A stretch of 64,000 bases of DNA from Arthrobacter sp. OY3WO11 (GTDB lineage Bacteria > Actinomycetota > Actinomycetes > Actinomycetales > Micrococcaceae). The notes under the pieces are model-generated. The model saw only the letters and a program-made list of their open reading frames with translations, made no database searches and was not told the DNA's origin. The stretch spans positions 1,272,530 to 1,336,529 of the forward strand of contig NZ_LWLP01000001.1 of the NCBI RefSeq assembly GCF_001641125.1, written 5' to 3'. Below, one piece after another: positions 17,782-25,409 of the stretch (position 1 is its first letter; every line of letters starts with the position of its first letter). A program made the position numbers and the translations under genes.

Positions 17782-18528
17782 ATGAACACATCGACCCATG
17801 CTGCCGATCAGACCTTCGGGAAGGCCCACACGGGGAACGGGCGAAGGGTGGTGGTCACCGGCGGTTCCAGCGGAATCGGCAAGGCCATCGCCGAGGCCTT
17901 CCTGGCCAACGGCGACCGGGTGGCCGTGCTGGACCGCGCAGGAGGGGACGGCACCATCCGCGTGGACGTTGCGGATGAAGCCAGCGTGCGCGCGGCCTTC
18001 GCCGAGGCCCGGGACAGGCTGGGCGGCATCGACGTCCTGGTCAACAGCGCGGGCCTGCTGACGGAGTCCCCGCTGGAGGACATGTCCCTGGCCATGTGGA
18101 ACGAGACCCTCACGGTGGACCTGACCGGTGTGTTCTTGTGCTGCCGGGAGGTGGTGGGGGAGATGCGGCAGCGGAAGTGGGGCCGCATCATAAACATCGC
18201 CTCCCAGCTGGCGATCAAGGGCGGTGTGGGGCTGACGCACTACAGTGCAGCCAAGGCCGGCGTGGTTGGGCTTTCCAAGGCCCTTGCCCTGGAAACGGCG
18301 GCGGACAATGTCCTGGTCAACTGCATCGCGCCGGGGCCGATTGAGACGCCCCTGGTGGAGGGCATCTCGGAAAGCTGGAAGGCCGCGAAACGGGCCGAGC
18401 TGCCGCTGCGGCGCTTCGGGACGCCAGCGGAAGTGGCCCCGGCCGCCGTGCTGCTGGCCAGCGATCCGGGCGGAAACCTCTTTGTGGGACAGACGCTGGG
18501 GCCCAACTCCGGCGATGTCATGCCGTAA
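17782..18528 (+). CDS. Short-chain dehydrogenase/reductase (SDR), second copy
   Basis: A 248-residue SDR: VVVTGGSSGIGKAI, VLDRAGGDG with an aspartate typical of NAD preference, LVNSAG, IASQLAIKGG in place of the usual serine pattern, and HYSAAKAG as the YxxxK motif. It ends VGQTLGPNSGDVMP where most SDRs have a DGG segment. It differs clearly from the SDR just upstream, so the pair may catalyse successive redox steps rather than being a recent duplicate. Confidence 0.9.
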   Translation: MNTSTHAADQTFGKAHTGNGRRVVVTGGSSGIGKAIAEAFLANGDRVAVLDRAGGDGTIRVDVADEASVRAAFAEARDRLGGIDVLVNSAGLLTESPLEDMSLAMWNETLTVDLTGVFLCCREVVGEMRQRKWGRIINIASQLAIKGGVGLTHYSAAKAGVVGLSKALALETAADNVLVNCIAPGPIETPLVEGISESWKAAKRAELPLRRFGTPAEVAPAAVLLASDPGGNLFVGQTLGPNSGDVMP

Positions 18529-18543
18529 CGAAAGGGGAACGAT

Positions 18544-18918
18544 ATGTGTGGTGCCTGCGGGAGGACAACCGTTGCCGACCCTGCCCTGGGGCCGGTGCGG
18601 ACCATGCGCCAGCACCTGATCGTGGCAGCCACGGTCAACGCCCTCTGCACTGGCCTCCCGGGAGCCCCGAAGGTGACTGCGCTCAAGGACGGCTGGCTGA
18701 TGACCAGTCCTTCCGGGGCTTCCAGGCAGTGCCAGACTCTCGAAGACCTGTGGTCCGCCGTGCTCGGCTGCTTTACTGGCGCGTCGGTTGCGGACCGCCT
18801 GCGCAGGCGTCGGCAGGCCTACGCAGCTGATCCAGCCAACGCGGGCCTGCCGGCGCGCGCCGCTGGGGTGCTGCCGGACCCGGCCGTCCCCTACTACTCC
18901 CAAGGAGATTTTGAATGA
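18544..18918 (+). CDS. Small cysteine-motif protein of unknown function
   Basis: A 124-residue protein with a good ribosome site (AAAGGGG) and an ATGA overlap with the following gene, so it is a genuine operon member. It opens MCGACGRTT, a CxxC that could bind a metal or be a redox pair, with further cysteines near residues 36, 63 and 76. The middle contains LKDGWLMTSPSGASRQCQTLEDLW and the C-terminal half is basic then proline-rich. I do not recognise a family. It may be an accessory or maturation factor for the following flavoenzyme (inference from overlap only). Confidence 0.75.
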   Translation: MCGACGRTTVADPALGPVRTMRQHLIVAATVNALCTGLPGAPKVTALKDGWLMTSPSGASRQCQTLEDLWSAVLGCFTGASVADRLRRRRQAYAADPANAGLPARAAGVLPDPAVPYYSQGDFE

Positions 18919-20018
18919 CTGATTACACCCCGCTCTGGTCACCCATCCAGATCGGTTCCACGGAACTGGAGAACCGGGTTGCGCTGGCTCCCATGACAAG
19001 GATCAGCGCAACCGAGGACGGGCACGCCACGGAAAGAATGGCTTCCTACTACCGGACGTTCGCCCGCGGGGGCTTCGGGCTGCTGATCACGGAAGGCATC
19101 TATCCGGACACCGCCCACAGCCAGGGCTACCACTTCCAGCCGGGCATTGCTACGGAGGAACAGGCCCGGTCCTGGGCCAAGGTGGTGGACGGCGTCCACG
19201 CGGCAGGATCGAAGATCTTCGCCCAGCTGATGCACGCGGGGGCGCAAAGCCAGGGGAACCGGTTTGTGGCCTCCTCCGTAGGACCATCCGCGGTGGCACC
19301 CAAGGGAGAACAGCTGGGGTTCTACCGCGGCGCAGGTCCGTATCCCGTTCCTTCCGAGATCACCCTGTCCCAGATGAAAGAGGTCCGGGAGGGCTTCGTC
19401 ACGGCTGCGCTGCACGCGCAGCAGGCCGGCTTCGACGGCGTGGAGATCCACGGTGCCAACGGGTACCTGCTGGACCAGTTCCTCACCGACTACCTGAACC
19501 GGCGCGACGACCACTACGGCGGCTCACCGGAAAACAGGGTGCGGCTCGCCGCTGAAATCTGCCACGACGTCCGCGAGGCCGTTGGCCCGGGCATGACCGT
19601 GGGGATCCGCATCTCCCAGGCCAAGGTCAGCGACACTGACCACAAGTGGAGCGGGGGAGTGGAAGAAGCCGCAGTCATTTTCGGCACGCTGGGCGCTGCA
19701 GGCATCGATTTTGTCCACACCACCGAGTACCGAGCCACCGAGCCCGCGTTCGCGGATGCAGAGGAAACACTCGCTGCGCTGGCCAAGAAGTACTCGGGCG
19801 TGCCCGTGATTGCCAACGGCAAGCTCGACGATCCGGACACCGCCGTGTCCATGCTGGCAGAGGGTTCAGCGGACGTGGTTGCCCTCGGCAAAGCTGCCCT
19901 GGCCAACCGGAACTGGCCGCACCTTGTCCGCAACAATCTGGAGTTCGAGGAACTCGACCCCTCCGTCTTCGCTCCTTTCGCGGACGTCAAGGATTGGGAA
20001 CTGGAGGACCCGGCGTAG
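18915..20018 (+). CDS. NADH:flavin oxidoreductase / Old Yellow Enzyme family
   Basis: A 367-residue FMN-dependent TIM-barrel ene-reductase of usual length. Signatures: VALAPMTRISA at the first strand, AQLMHAGAQ, and the substrate-binding HGANGYLLDQFL with H179, N182 and Y184. A later VALGKAALANRNWP matches the FMN phosphate loop. OYEs reduce activated C=C bonds, including those of maleimides, with NAD(P)H. It is the last gene of the operon. No terminator is visible, and decayed sequence starts immediately afterwards. Confidence 0.92.
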   Translation: MTDYTPLWSPIQIGSTELENRVALAPMTRISATEDGHATERMASYYRTFARGGFGLLITEGIYPDTAHSQGYHFQPGIATEEQARSWAKVVDGVHAAGSKIFAQLMHAGAQSQGNRFVASSVGPSAVAPKGEQLGFYRGAGPYPVPSEITLSQMKEVREGFVTAALHAQQAGFDGVEIHGANGYLLDQFLTDYLNRRDDHYGGSPENRVRLAAEICHDVREAVGPGMTVGIRISQAKVSDTDHKWSGGVEEAAVIFGTLGAAGIDFVHTTEYRATEPAFADAEETLAALAKKYSGVPVIANGKLDDPDTAVSMLAEGSADVVALGKAALANRNWPHLVRNNLEFEELDPSVFAPFADVKDWELEDPA

Positions 20019-20083
20019 GGGAGTTGATGCCACTACGCCTGCCACCGGCATGGTGCTGGTGGCGGGCGTGGTGGAGGGGGGCC

Positions 20084-20372
20084 CGTGCTGTGGCGCATTC
20101 TGGTCTTCTACATCGGTTCACTCTTCATGATCCGCAGGTTGTTCCTGTCGGTTCTGAGGGGCTGAAAAGCCCGTTAGCCACGGTGCCGAATGTGGCCGGC
20201 ATGTCCGGCGCTACCACCGCCATCACCTTGGTAGCTGTTGCGGCGCTGCTTTCCGCGCTCAATGCCAACCAGTATGGTGCCTCACGGATGGCGTTCTCCC
20301 TGGCCGAGCGGTTGAAGCGCTGCGCGTGCTTGCCTTCGTGTCCAAAGGCCCGGGTTCCGGTGGCTGCAGTCC
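20084..20372 (+). pseudogene. Fragment of an APC amino-acid permease (copy related to the gene at 2410-3822)
   Basis: The DNA from GTGCTGTGGCGCATTCTGGT onward follows the intact permease at about 3129-3423. The protein VPVGSEGLKSP, then TAITLVAVAALLSALNAN, matches that gene, with an internal deletion near its start and frameshifts at both ends. A few dozen bases before it (about 20038-20078) resemble a nitrilase core (ALVAGVVE), so the join is between unrelated gene pieces. Confidence 0.75.
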
Positions 20373-20373
20373 T

Positions 20374-20715
20374 ACCTCGAACAATGTGGCGCCCACCCGG
20401 TTGGTAGCACCGAGCTTGGTGTAGATGTGCTCCACGTGGTTGTGGACGGTCGTGCGGGAGAGAAACAAACTGGCGGATATCTCGGCCGGAGCCATGCCGT
20501 GGCACAGCATGCCGAGGATTTCCACTTCCCTGGGAGTGAGCCCGACCGGACCGGCCGTCTGGCGGTGGGGCTGCTGGCCTGCCGCTGAGCACTGCGTCAG
20601 CAGCCTCGGGCCCGATCCGGTCGGCTGAAACTTCCCGCCGTAGCCGGGCAGCTGCGTCCGCCGGCGTGAGCGCGGCCCGGTGCAGACGCGGCTCCAGCGA
20701 GCCTGCTAGGAGTCC
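20374..20715 (-). pseudogene. Decayed HD-domain/LuxR-type regulator, 3' part
   Basis: Reading the minus strand gives LTPREVEILGMLCHGMAPAE, then ISASLFLSRTTVHNHVEHIYTKLGATNRVGA, a clear LuxR helix-turn-helix. The preceding piece, ALTPADAAARLRREVSADRIGPEAADAVL, lies in a different frame, so a frameshift near 20560 splits them. This order is familiar from actinobacterial HD-domain/LuxR fusion proteins. The 5' part is missing. Confidence 0.65.
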
Positions 20716-20729
20716 GCTGCCGCCAGGAT

Positions 20730-21110
20730 CCGCTGCTTGATCCCCATTTCAGTTCGCCAATCGCCCGCGGGCAACCGGACCAGTTTTTCTGCTGCGTATT
20801 GGCCAGATAGGCCGCGACCAGTCCTTTCAGCTGTTCGGCCCTCGGGCCGCCGAGGTCCGGGATGCGTCCCTTCGACCGGCCTCGACCGCGTCCACCAGGG
20901 CCGCCGCCACCTCCCTAGCCGCCACCGGCCGGGTGACATTCTGGGCTTGAACACCAGCGAATTCACGGACGCCACCTTGGTGGACATCGACACGAACTCG
21001 CGGAACTGGGCAGACCGGAAGAAGGACCAGGGAATGCCACCGTGCCTGACTTCGTCCTTCTGCGCACCTGCCTCGAGATTGGCTTTAACCGTGGGACGTA
21101 CTGAATCCGG
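20730..21110 (-). pseudogene. Decayed NAD(P)-binding (NmrA-like) oxidoreductase fragment
   Basis: Minus-strand frames yield VKANLEAGAQKDEV, GIPWSFFRSAQFREFVSM, then in another frame VAAREVAAALVDAVEAG and RIPDLGGPRAEQLKGLVAAYLA. These match successive parts of atypical SDR/NmrA-like proteins (pattern: PW-ILR-TQFHEFV, AALVDAVEAGP-GR-PDLGGP). At least two frameshifts separate the pieces. Confidence 0.55.
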
Positions 21111-21149
21111 TGCAGGTAGGTGCTCGAATGGATCTTCCACCGGTCGTTT

Positions 21150-21510
21150 GGGAGAAGGCGGCCGTCGAGGCAGTTGCCTGAATTTTGGTCCGTCTGTTTC
21201 ATAGCCGAAGGGCCAAGGGAAGCGACTCTTGTGAGGATTGCTCTGGGGCAGCTGGAGTGGGACGCCGACATCCAAGCGAACCTCGCGGCCATCGCCCGGG
21301 TCGCTGACGGCGCAAGGCGTGACGGCCCCGCGCTGGTCGCCTCCCCGGAGTACCCGCCGACGAGAAGGAGAACGTGGACGCGACATTTCCCGGGATGGCC
21401 GAGCCGCTGGACGGGCCGGTCTGCCGGGAGCTTGCCGCTATTGCCCGCCGACACCGCATCGCGCTGGTGCCAGGCGTGGTGGATACCTCGGAAGAACCGG
21501 TCAGGGCATA
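21150..21510 (+). pseudogene. Decayed permease 3' end joined to nitrilase 5' part
   Basis: GAGAAGGCG followed by a GTCGAGGC and a TGA reproduces the last codons of the permease that ends at 56915. Then comes its spacer, then a GTG start at 21231 that reads VRIALGQLEWDADIQANLAAIA, nearly identical to the intact nitrilase at 56962. A frameshift follows before MDATFPGMAEPLDGPVCRELAAIARRHRIALVPGVVD. The frame is lost near 21510, and the catalytic lysine and cysteine regions are missing. Confidence 0.8.
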
Positions 21511-21511
21511 C

Positions 21512-21554
21512 AGCCTCCAGGAGTTCCCGGTTGTAGCCTTCGGGGTCGGCCAGC
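21512..21554 (-). pseudogene. 43-base scrap of the pxpB 3' end
   Basis: This stretch matches 7531-7573, the end of pxpB, with about four differences and in the same orientation. It directly follows the nitrilase remnant, a join found nowhere else in the window. Confidence 0.6.
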
Positions 21555-21667
21555 GTTTGGGCCGGGAGCGTCCTTGCCGTCTAATGCCGGGGCTGGCTGT
21601 CGGCCGTGTCAGCGGCCTGCATCTTGCTTGCGTCTCGACCGGCGTCCGCTTCCTGCACGGGTCTCCC

Positions 21668-21723
21668 TTGACAGTTATGTGATCCATGCCTCACCATCAA
21701 TTGCATAGTAATTGGAGTACCGA
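21668..21723 (+). promoter_or_regulatory. Candidate promoter region of the first ABC-importer cluster
   Basis: TTGACA at 21668-21673 is followed within six bases by TGTGA, an arrangement also seen at the promoters near 40268 and 42711, then by an AT-rich stretch with TTGCAT. A convincing -10 at 17 bases is not visible, so an activator-dependent promoter is possible. Confidence 0.35.
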
Positions 21724-21768
21724 ATAAAAATTCAAAGGGCCCATCGGCCGTTGAGACATGAGGAGACG

Positions 21769-22767
21769 ATGATGACTTCCCACAAGATGATCCGTTCGGG
21801 TTGTGCCGTGCTGACGGCTGCCGTGATGGCGCTCTCGCTTGCTGCATGCGGAGGTGCCGGCGGCCCGGCGGCCGGGGACCAGAAGAAGGTGATTGGTGTC
21901 TCGGTAGCTGATCAGAAATCGCTGTTCTACGTCGCCGAGGTCGCGGGGATCAAAGACGAGGCCGAAAAGCTTGGCTATGAGGTCAACATCACGTCTGCCA
22001 ACAACGACTCGTCCGCACAGGTCAAGCAGGTCAATGACCTCCTGACCAAGGAAATCGGTGCGCTGATTTTCACGTCCCAGGACTCGACGGCCGCGGCCGC
22101 GGGTGTGCGGGCGGCCAACCAGGCAGACGTCCCGGTGGTCGCGGTCGACCAGCGTCCGGAGTCCGGCCAAGGTGATCTTGCCACCTACATCGCGACAGAC
22201 AGCGTCAAAGCCGCCTACGAACTCTGCACATGGATGTTTGAGCAAATTGGCGGCGCGGGGGAGATAGCCATCCTGCACGGCGTGCTCGGGTCCACCGCCG
22301 AGATACAGCGGACAGAGGGATGCCAGAAGGCACTCAAGGAGACGCCAAGCATCAAAGTCGTCGCTGAGGAAACCGCCAACTGGGATGAGACCGAGGCCTA
22401 CAAGGCCACGCAAAACATTCTCACGGCGAACCCCAACCTTAAGGCGGTGTTCGGCGAGAGCGACGCAATGTCCCTCGGAGCGTCGAAGGCAGCCAAGGCA
22501 GCCGGCAAGACGATCTTCTCGGTGGGCATCGACGGGTTCCCGACCATGTTCGATGCGGTTGCGAGTGGTCTGACCCAGGCGACGATGGCGCAGCAGCCGT
22601 ACATGATGGGCCAGCTCGCCGTGCGCAACGCCATCGCGCTCATGGAGGGCAAGGGCCAGGACATTCCGAAGGAGCAGTACCAGGACACTGTGCTGATCAG
22701 TAAGGACACGGTTGCCCAGCACAAGGTCGAAGATTTCTACGGGCCGGACGCCCAGTCCTTCAAGTGA
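21769..22767 (+). CDS. ABC transporter sugar-type substrate-binding lipoprotein (RbsB-like)
   Basis: A 332-residue protein with a lipoprotein signal (hydrophobic stretch ending LSLAACGG, lipobox cysteine near residue 25) and a periplasmic-binding-protein type 1 domain (VIGVSVADQKSLFYVAEVAGI, INSAN-like segment, VPVVAVDQRP, GIDGFPTMFDAV). It sits outside the membrane and delivers the ligand to the permease two genes downstream. Two adjacent ATGs (21769, 21772) follow an AGGAG site. The ligand is likely a sugar or polyol. Confidence 0.92.
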   Translation: MMTSHKMIRSGCAVLTAAVMALSLAACGGAGGPAAGDQKKVIGVSVADQKSLFYVAEVAGIKDEAEKLGYEVNITSANNDSSAQVKQVNDLLTKEIGALIFTSQDSTAAAAGVRAANQADVPVVAVDQRPESGQGDLATYIATDSVKAAYELCTWMFEQIGGAGEIAILHGVLGSTAEIQRTEGCQKALKETPSIKVVAEETANWDETEAYKATQNILTANPNLKAVFGESDAMSLGASKAAKAAGKTIFSVGIDGFPTMFDAVASGLTQATMAQQPYMMGQLAVRNAIALMEGKGQDIPKEQYQDTVLISKDTVAQHKVEDFYGPDAQSFK

Positions 22768-22775
22768 TCCCGACC

Positions 22776-24305
22776 ATGACGACACAGCCAGTTTCTGCGG
22801 GCCTGGAGGGCACTGGCCTCATGAAGGCCTACTCCGGAGTGACGGTCCTGAAATCGGTCGACTTCCGGGTCGAACCGGGCACCGTCGTCGGGCTCGTGGG
22901 CGAAAACGGTGCAGGAAAGTCCACGCTCAGCTCCATCATCACGGGCGTCGTGAAGCCGGATGGAGGCGCCATGCGGCTGGACGGGGCCGACTACGCCCCG
23001 TCCAGCCCCGCCGAAGCACTCCGGCAGGGTGTGGCGCTCATCCACCAGGAGACGCGCCTCATCCAGGACCTCTCGGTTGCCGAGAACATTTTCCTCGGGC
23101 GCCTCCCGAGCCGGCGTGGCCGGGTGGACTGGGAGCTTGTTCGCCGCGAATCGAGGACCGTCCTGGATTCACTCGGGGTGGATCTTGACGTCCGCCGCCC
23201 GGTTCGCGGCCTCTCGATGGCCATGCAGCAGGAAATCGAGATCGCCAAGGCCCTCAGCCGCCGTCCCCGGTACGTCGTGTTCGATGAGCCCTCGGCCTCC
23301 CTCGGAGAGTCGGAGACCGAACACGTCCTCGAACGGATCCGCTCGTTGCGGGCCGCCGGCGCCGGCGTCGTCTACATCTCCCACCGGCTCGACGAAGTCC
23401 GGGAGGTCGCAGACGAGATCGTGTGCCTGCGTGACGGCTCGCGTGTCCAGTCCTGGAATTCGGGCGACGTGGACAAGGAGAAGATCATCAACGCGATGGT
23501 CGGACGCGAGTTCACCTACGAGCACGTCCCGCCACAGCCGAGCCGCGATGCGACCGTGCTTGAAGTCCGGGGCCTCGGCCGCCGCGGTGTGTTCGCGGAC
23601 ATCAACTTCGAGTTGGCCGCAGGCGAAGTCCTGGGGATCGCCGGCCTCGTCGGCGCGGGGCGGACCGAGGTGGTCCGGGCCATCGCCGGTGTGGACCGCC
23701 CCGACTCGGGTGAGGTCATCCTTGAAGGGCGCAAGCTTCCATGCACCAGCCCGCAATCAGCGATCCGCGCCGGGATCGTCATGGTCCCGGAAGACCGCAA
23801 GGGCCAGGGCCTCAACCTGGACCGCACGGCAGAGGAAAACGTGACGCTCCCGTGGGAGCGGGAGCTCGCCCGAAAGGGCCTGCTGACCCGCAAGCTGGTC
23901 CGGGAAGTCGCGGGGGCCCAGGCCCGGCGCCTCGACGTCCGTGGCAGCATGGCGCTACCGGTGAAGTCGATGTCCGGCGGAAACCAGCAGAAGGTCCTCA
24001 TCGGCAAATGGCTGGTCAAGGATCCGAAGGTCCTCATTATCGACGAGCCGACCCGGGGCGTTGACGTTGGCGCCAAGATGGCCATCTACGAGATCATCCG
24101 TTCCCTCGCGGCCGAGGGAATGTCCGTCATCGTCGTCTCATCCGAGCTTGACGAGGTCCTGGGACTCTCCCACCGCATCCTGGTGATGTCGCGGGGCCGG
24201 CAGAGAGGGATTCTACGCCGGGGAGAAGCAACCCCGGAGACCGTCATGTCGCTGGCCGTGCACTCTTCAGAAGCAGCGGCCCCCACCCTTATTTCCCAGC
24301 AGTAG
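22776..24305 (+). CDS. ABC transporter ATP-binding protein, tandem-domain sugar type (RbsA-like)
   Basis: About 509 residues with two nucleotide-binding domains. The first has GENGAGKST and VFDEPSASLG. The second has a degenerate Walker A (GLVGAGRTE), the SGGNQQKV signature and IIDEPTRGVD, the usual asymmetry of monosaccharide importers. A GTG at 22764 overlapping the previous stop is an alternative start; neither start has a clear ribosome site, so coupling is likely. Confidence 0.92.
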   Translation: MTTQPVSAGLEGTGLMKAYSGVTVLKSVDFRVEPGTVVGLVGENGAGKSTLSSIITGVVKPDGGAMRLDGADYAPSSPAEALRQGVALIHQETRLIQDLSVAENIFLGRLPSRRGRVDWELVRRESRTVLDSLGVDLDVRRPVRGLSMAMQQEIEIAKALSRRPRYVVFDEPSASLGESETEHVLERIRSLRAAGAGVVYISHRLDEVREVADEIVCLRDGSRVQSWNSGDVDKEKIINAMVGREFTYEHVPPQPSRDATVLEVRGLGRRGVFADINFELAAGEVLGIAGLVGAGRTEVVRAIAGVDRPDSGEVILEGRKLPCTSPQSAIRAGIVMVPEDRKGQGLNLDRTAEENVTLPWERELARKGLLTRKLVREVAGAQARRLDVRGSMALPVKSMSGGNQQKVLIGKWLVKDPKVLIIDEPTRGVDVGAKMAIYEIIRSLAAEGMSVIVVSSELDEVLGLSHRILVMSRGRQRGILRRGEATPETVMSLAVHSSEAAAPTLISQQ

Positions 24306-24319
24306 AAAGAGCAGCAGCC

Positions 24320-25381
24320 ATGCGAAGCACAACGGATCATGCCATTCAACAGAAGGCTCCAGGACGCGGAAGCCGGACCCCGGAAGGCGCGGGGACGGGC
24401 ACCGGCCCGGGCGGGGGCTCCGGCCGCGGCCCGGCCGGCATCGCCGCCAATGTGCTCCGGCGGGTCCCCGGGCCGCTGATCGGCCTCATTGCGGTGATGG
24501 TCGCACTGTCCATCATGTCGCCGTACTTCCTGACCTGGCGCAACCTCTCCAACGTGATCACGCAAAACGCGGACATCGGCATCATGGCAGTGGGTGCGGC
24601 CCTGGTCATCCTCATCGGCGGCATCGACCTGTCCGTAGGGTCCACGCTGGCCTTGTCGCTCATGACCAGCGCGTGGCTCTACCGTGCCGCGGGCCTCCCG
24701 TTCGAGCTGTGCGTCGTTCTGGGCCTCGCCGTAGGGGCCGCGGTGGGTTTCATCAACGGCGTGCTCTCGACCTACGGCCGCATCCAGCCCTTCGTGGCCA
24801 CCCTCGCCACCATGTCCGCGGCGGCGGGACTGGCGCTCTACCTGACCAACGGCAACCCGATTAATGGGTTTCCGGAATGGTACCTGGCCATCACCAGCAA
24901 CGACATCCTCGGGCTCCCGCTCGAGGGGCTCATCATGGTGGCCACCTTCCTTATCGCGGCGTACTGGCTCCGGTTCCGTCCTTCTGGCCGCGCACTGTAT
25001 GCCATCGGCGGGAACGCCGAGGTGGCGCGGCTCTCCGGCCTGAACGTGACGCGCATCAAGATCGGCGTGTACGTGGTGGCGGGCTTCCTCGCAGCCCTCG
25101 CCGGCGTCATCGTCGGCTCCCGGCTTGACTCCGCACAGCCCACGGCAGGCACAGCCGACCTCCTGAATGTCATCGCCGTCGTCGTGATCGGCGGCGCAAG
25201 CCTCGCCGGTGGCTCCGGCGGCATGCTGAACACGTTCATCGGCCTCCTGATCATCGGCGTCCTGAACAACGGCATGTCGCTCCTGAATGTTTCCCCGAAC
25301 CTCCAGCCGGTGGTCATCGGCGTCGCGATCATCGTTGCCGTCCTGACCGACCGCGCCAGCCGGTCCCGCCAAGGCGCCTGA
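24320..25381 (+). CDS. ABC transporter permease, sugar type (RbsC-like)
   Basis: A 353-residue membrane protein with about 9-10 hydrophobic segments and the family hallmark ILIGGIDLSVGSTLAL, plus VVIGGASLAGGSGGM near the C-terminus. The N-terminal 45 residues are an unusually glycine/proline-rich soluble tail. It completes the first importer with the two genes upstream. Confidence 0.92.
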   Translation: MRSTTDHAIQQKAPGRGSRTPEGAGTGTGPGGGSGRGPAGIAANVLRRVPGPLIGLIAVMVALSIMSPYFLTWRNLSNVITQNADIGIMAVGAALVILIGGIDLSVGSTLALSLMTSAWLYRAAGLPFELCVVLGLAVGAAVGFINGVLSTYGRIQPFVATLATMSAAAGLALYLTNGNPINGFPEWYLAITSNDILGLPLEGLIMVATFLIAAYWLRFRPSGRALYAIGGNAEVARLSGLNVTRIKIGVYVVAGFLAALAGVIVGSRLDSAQPTAGTADLLNVIAVVVIGGASLAGGSGGMLNTFIGLLIIGVLNNGMSLLNVSPNLQPVVIGVAIIVAVLTDRASRSRQGA

Positions 25382-25409
25382 CGCCGCATCCCCGTTCCGA
25401 GAGGACACC

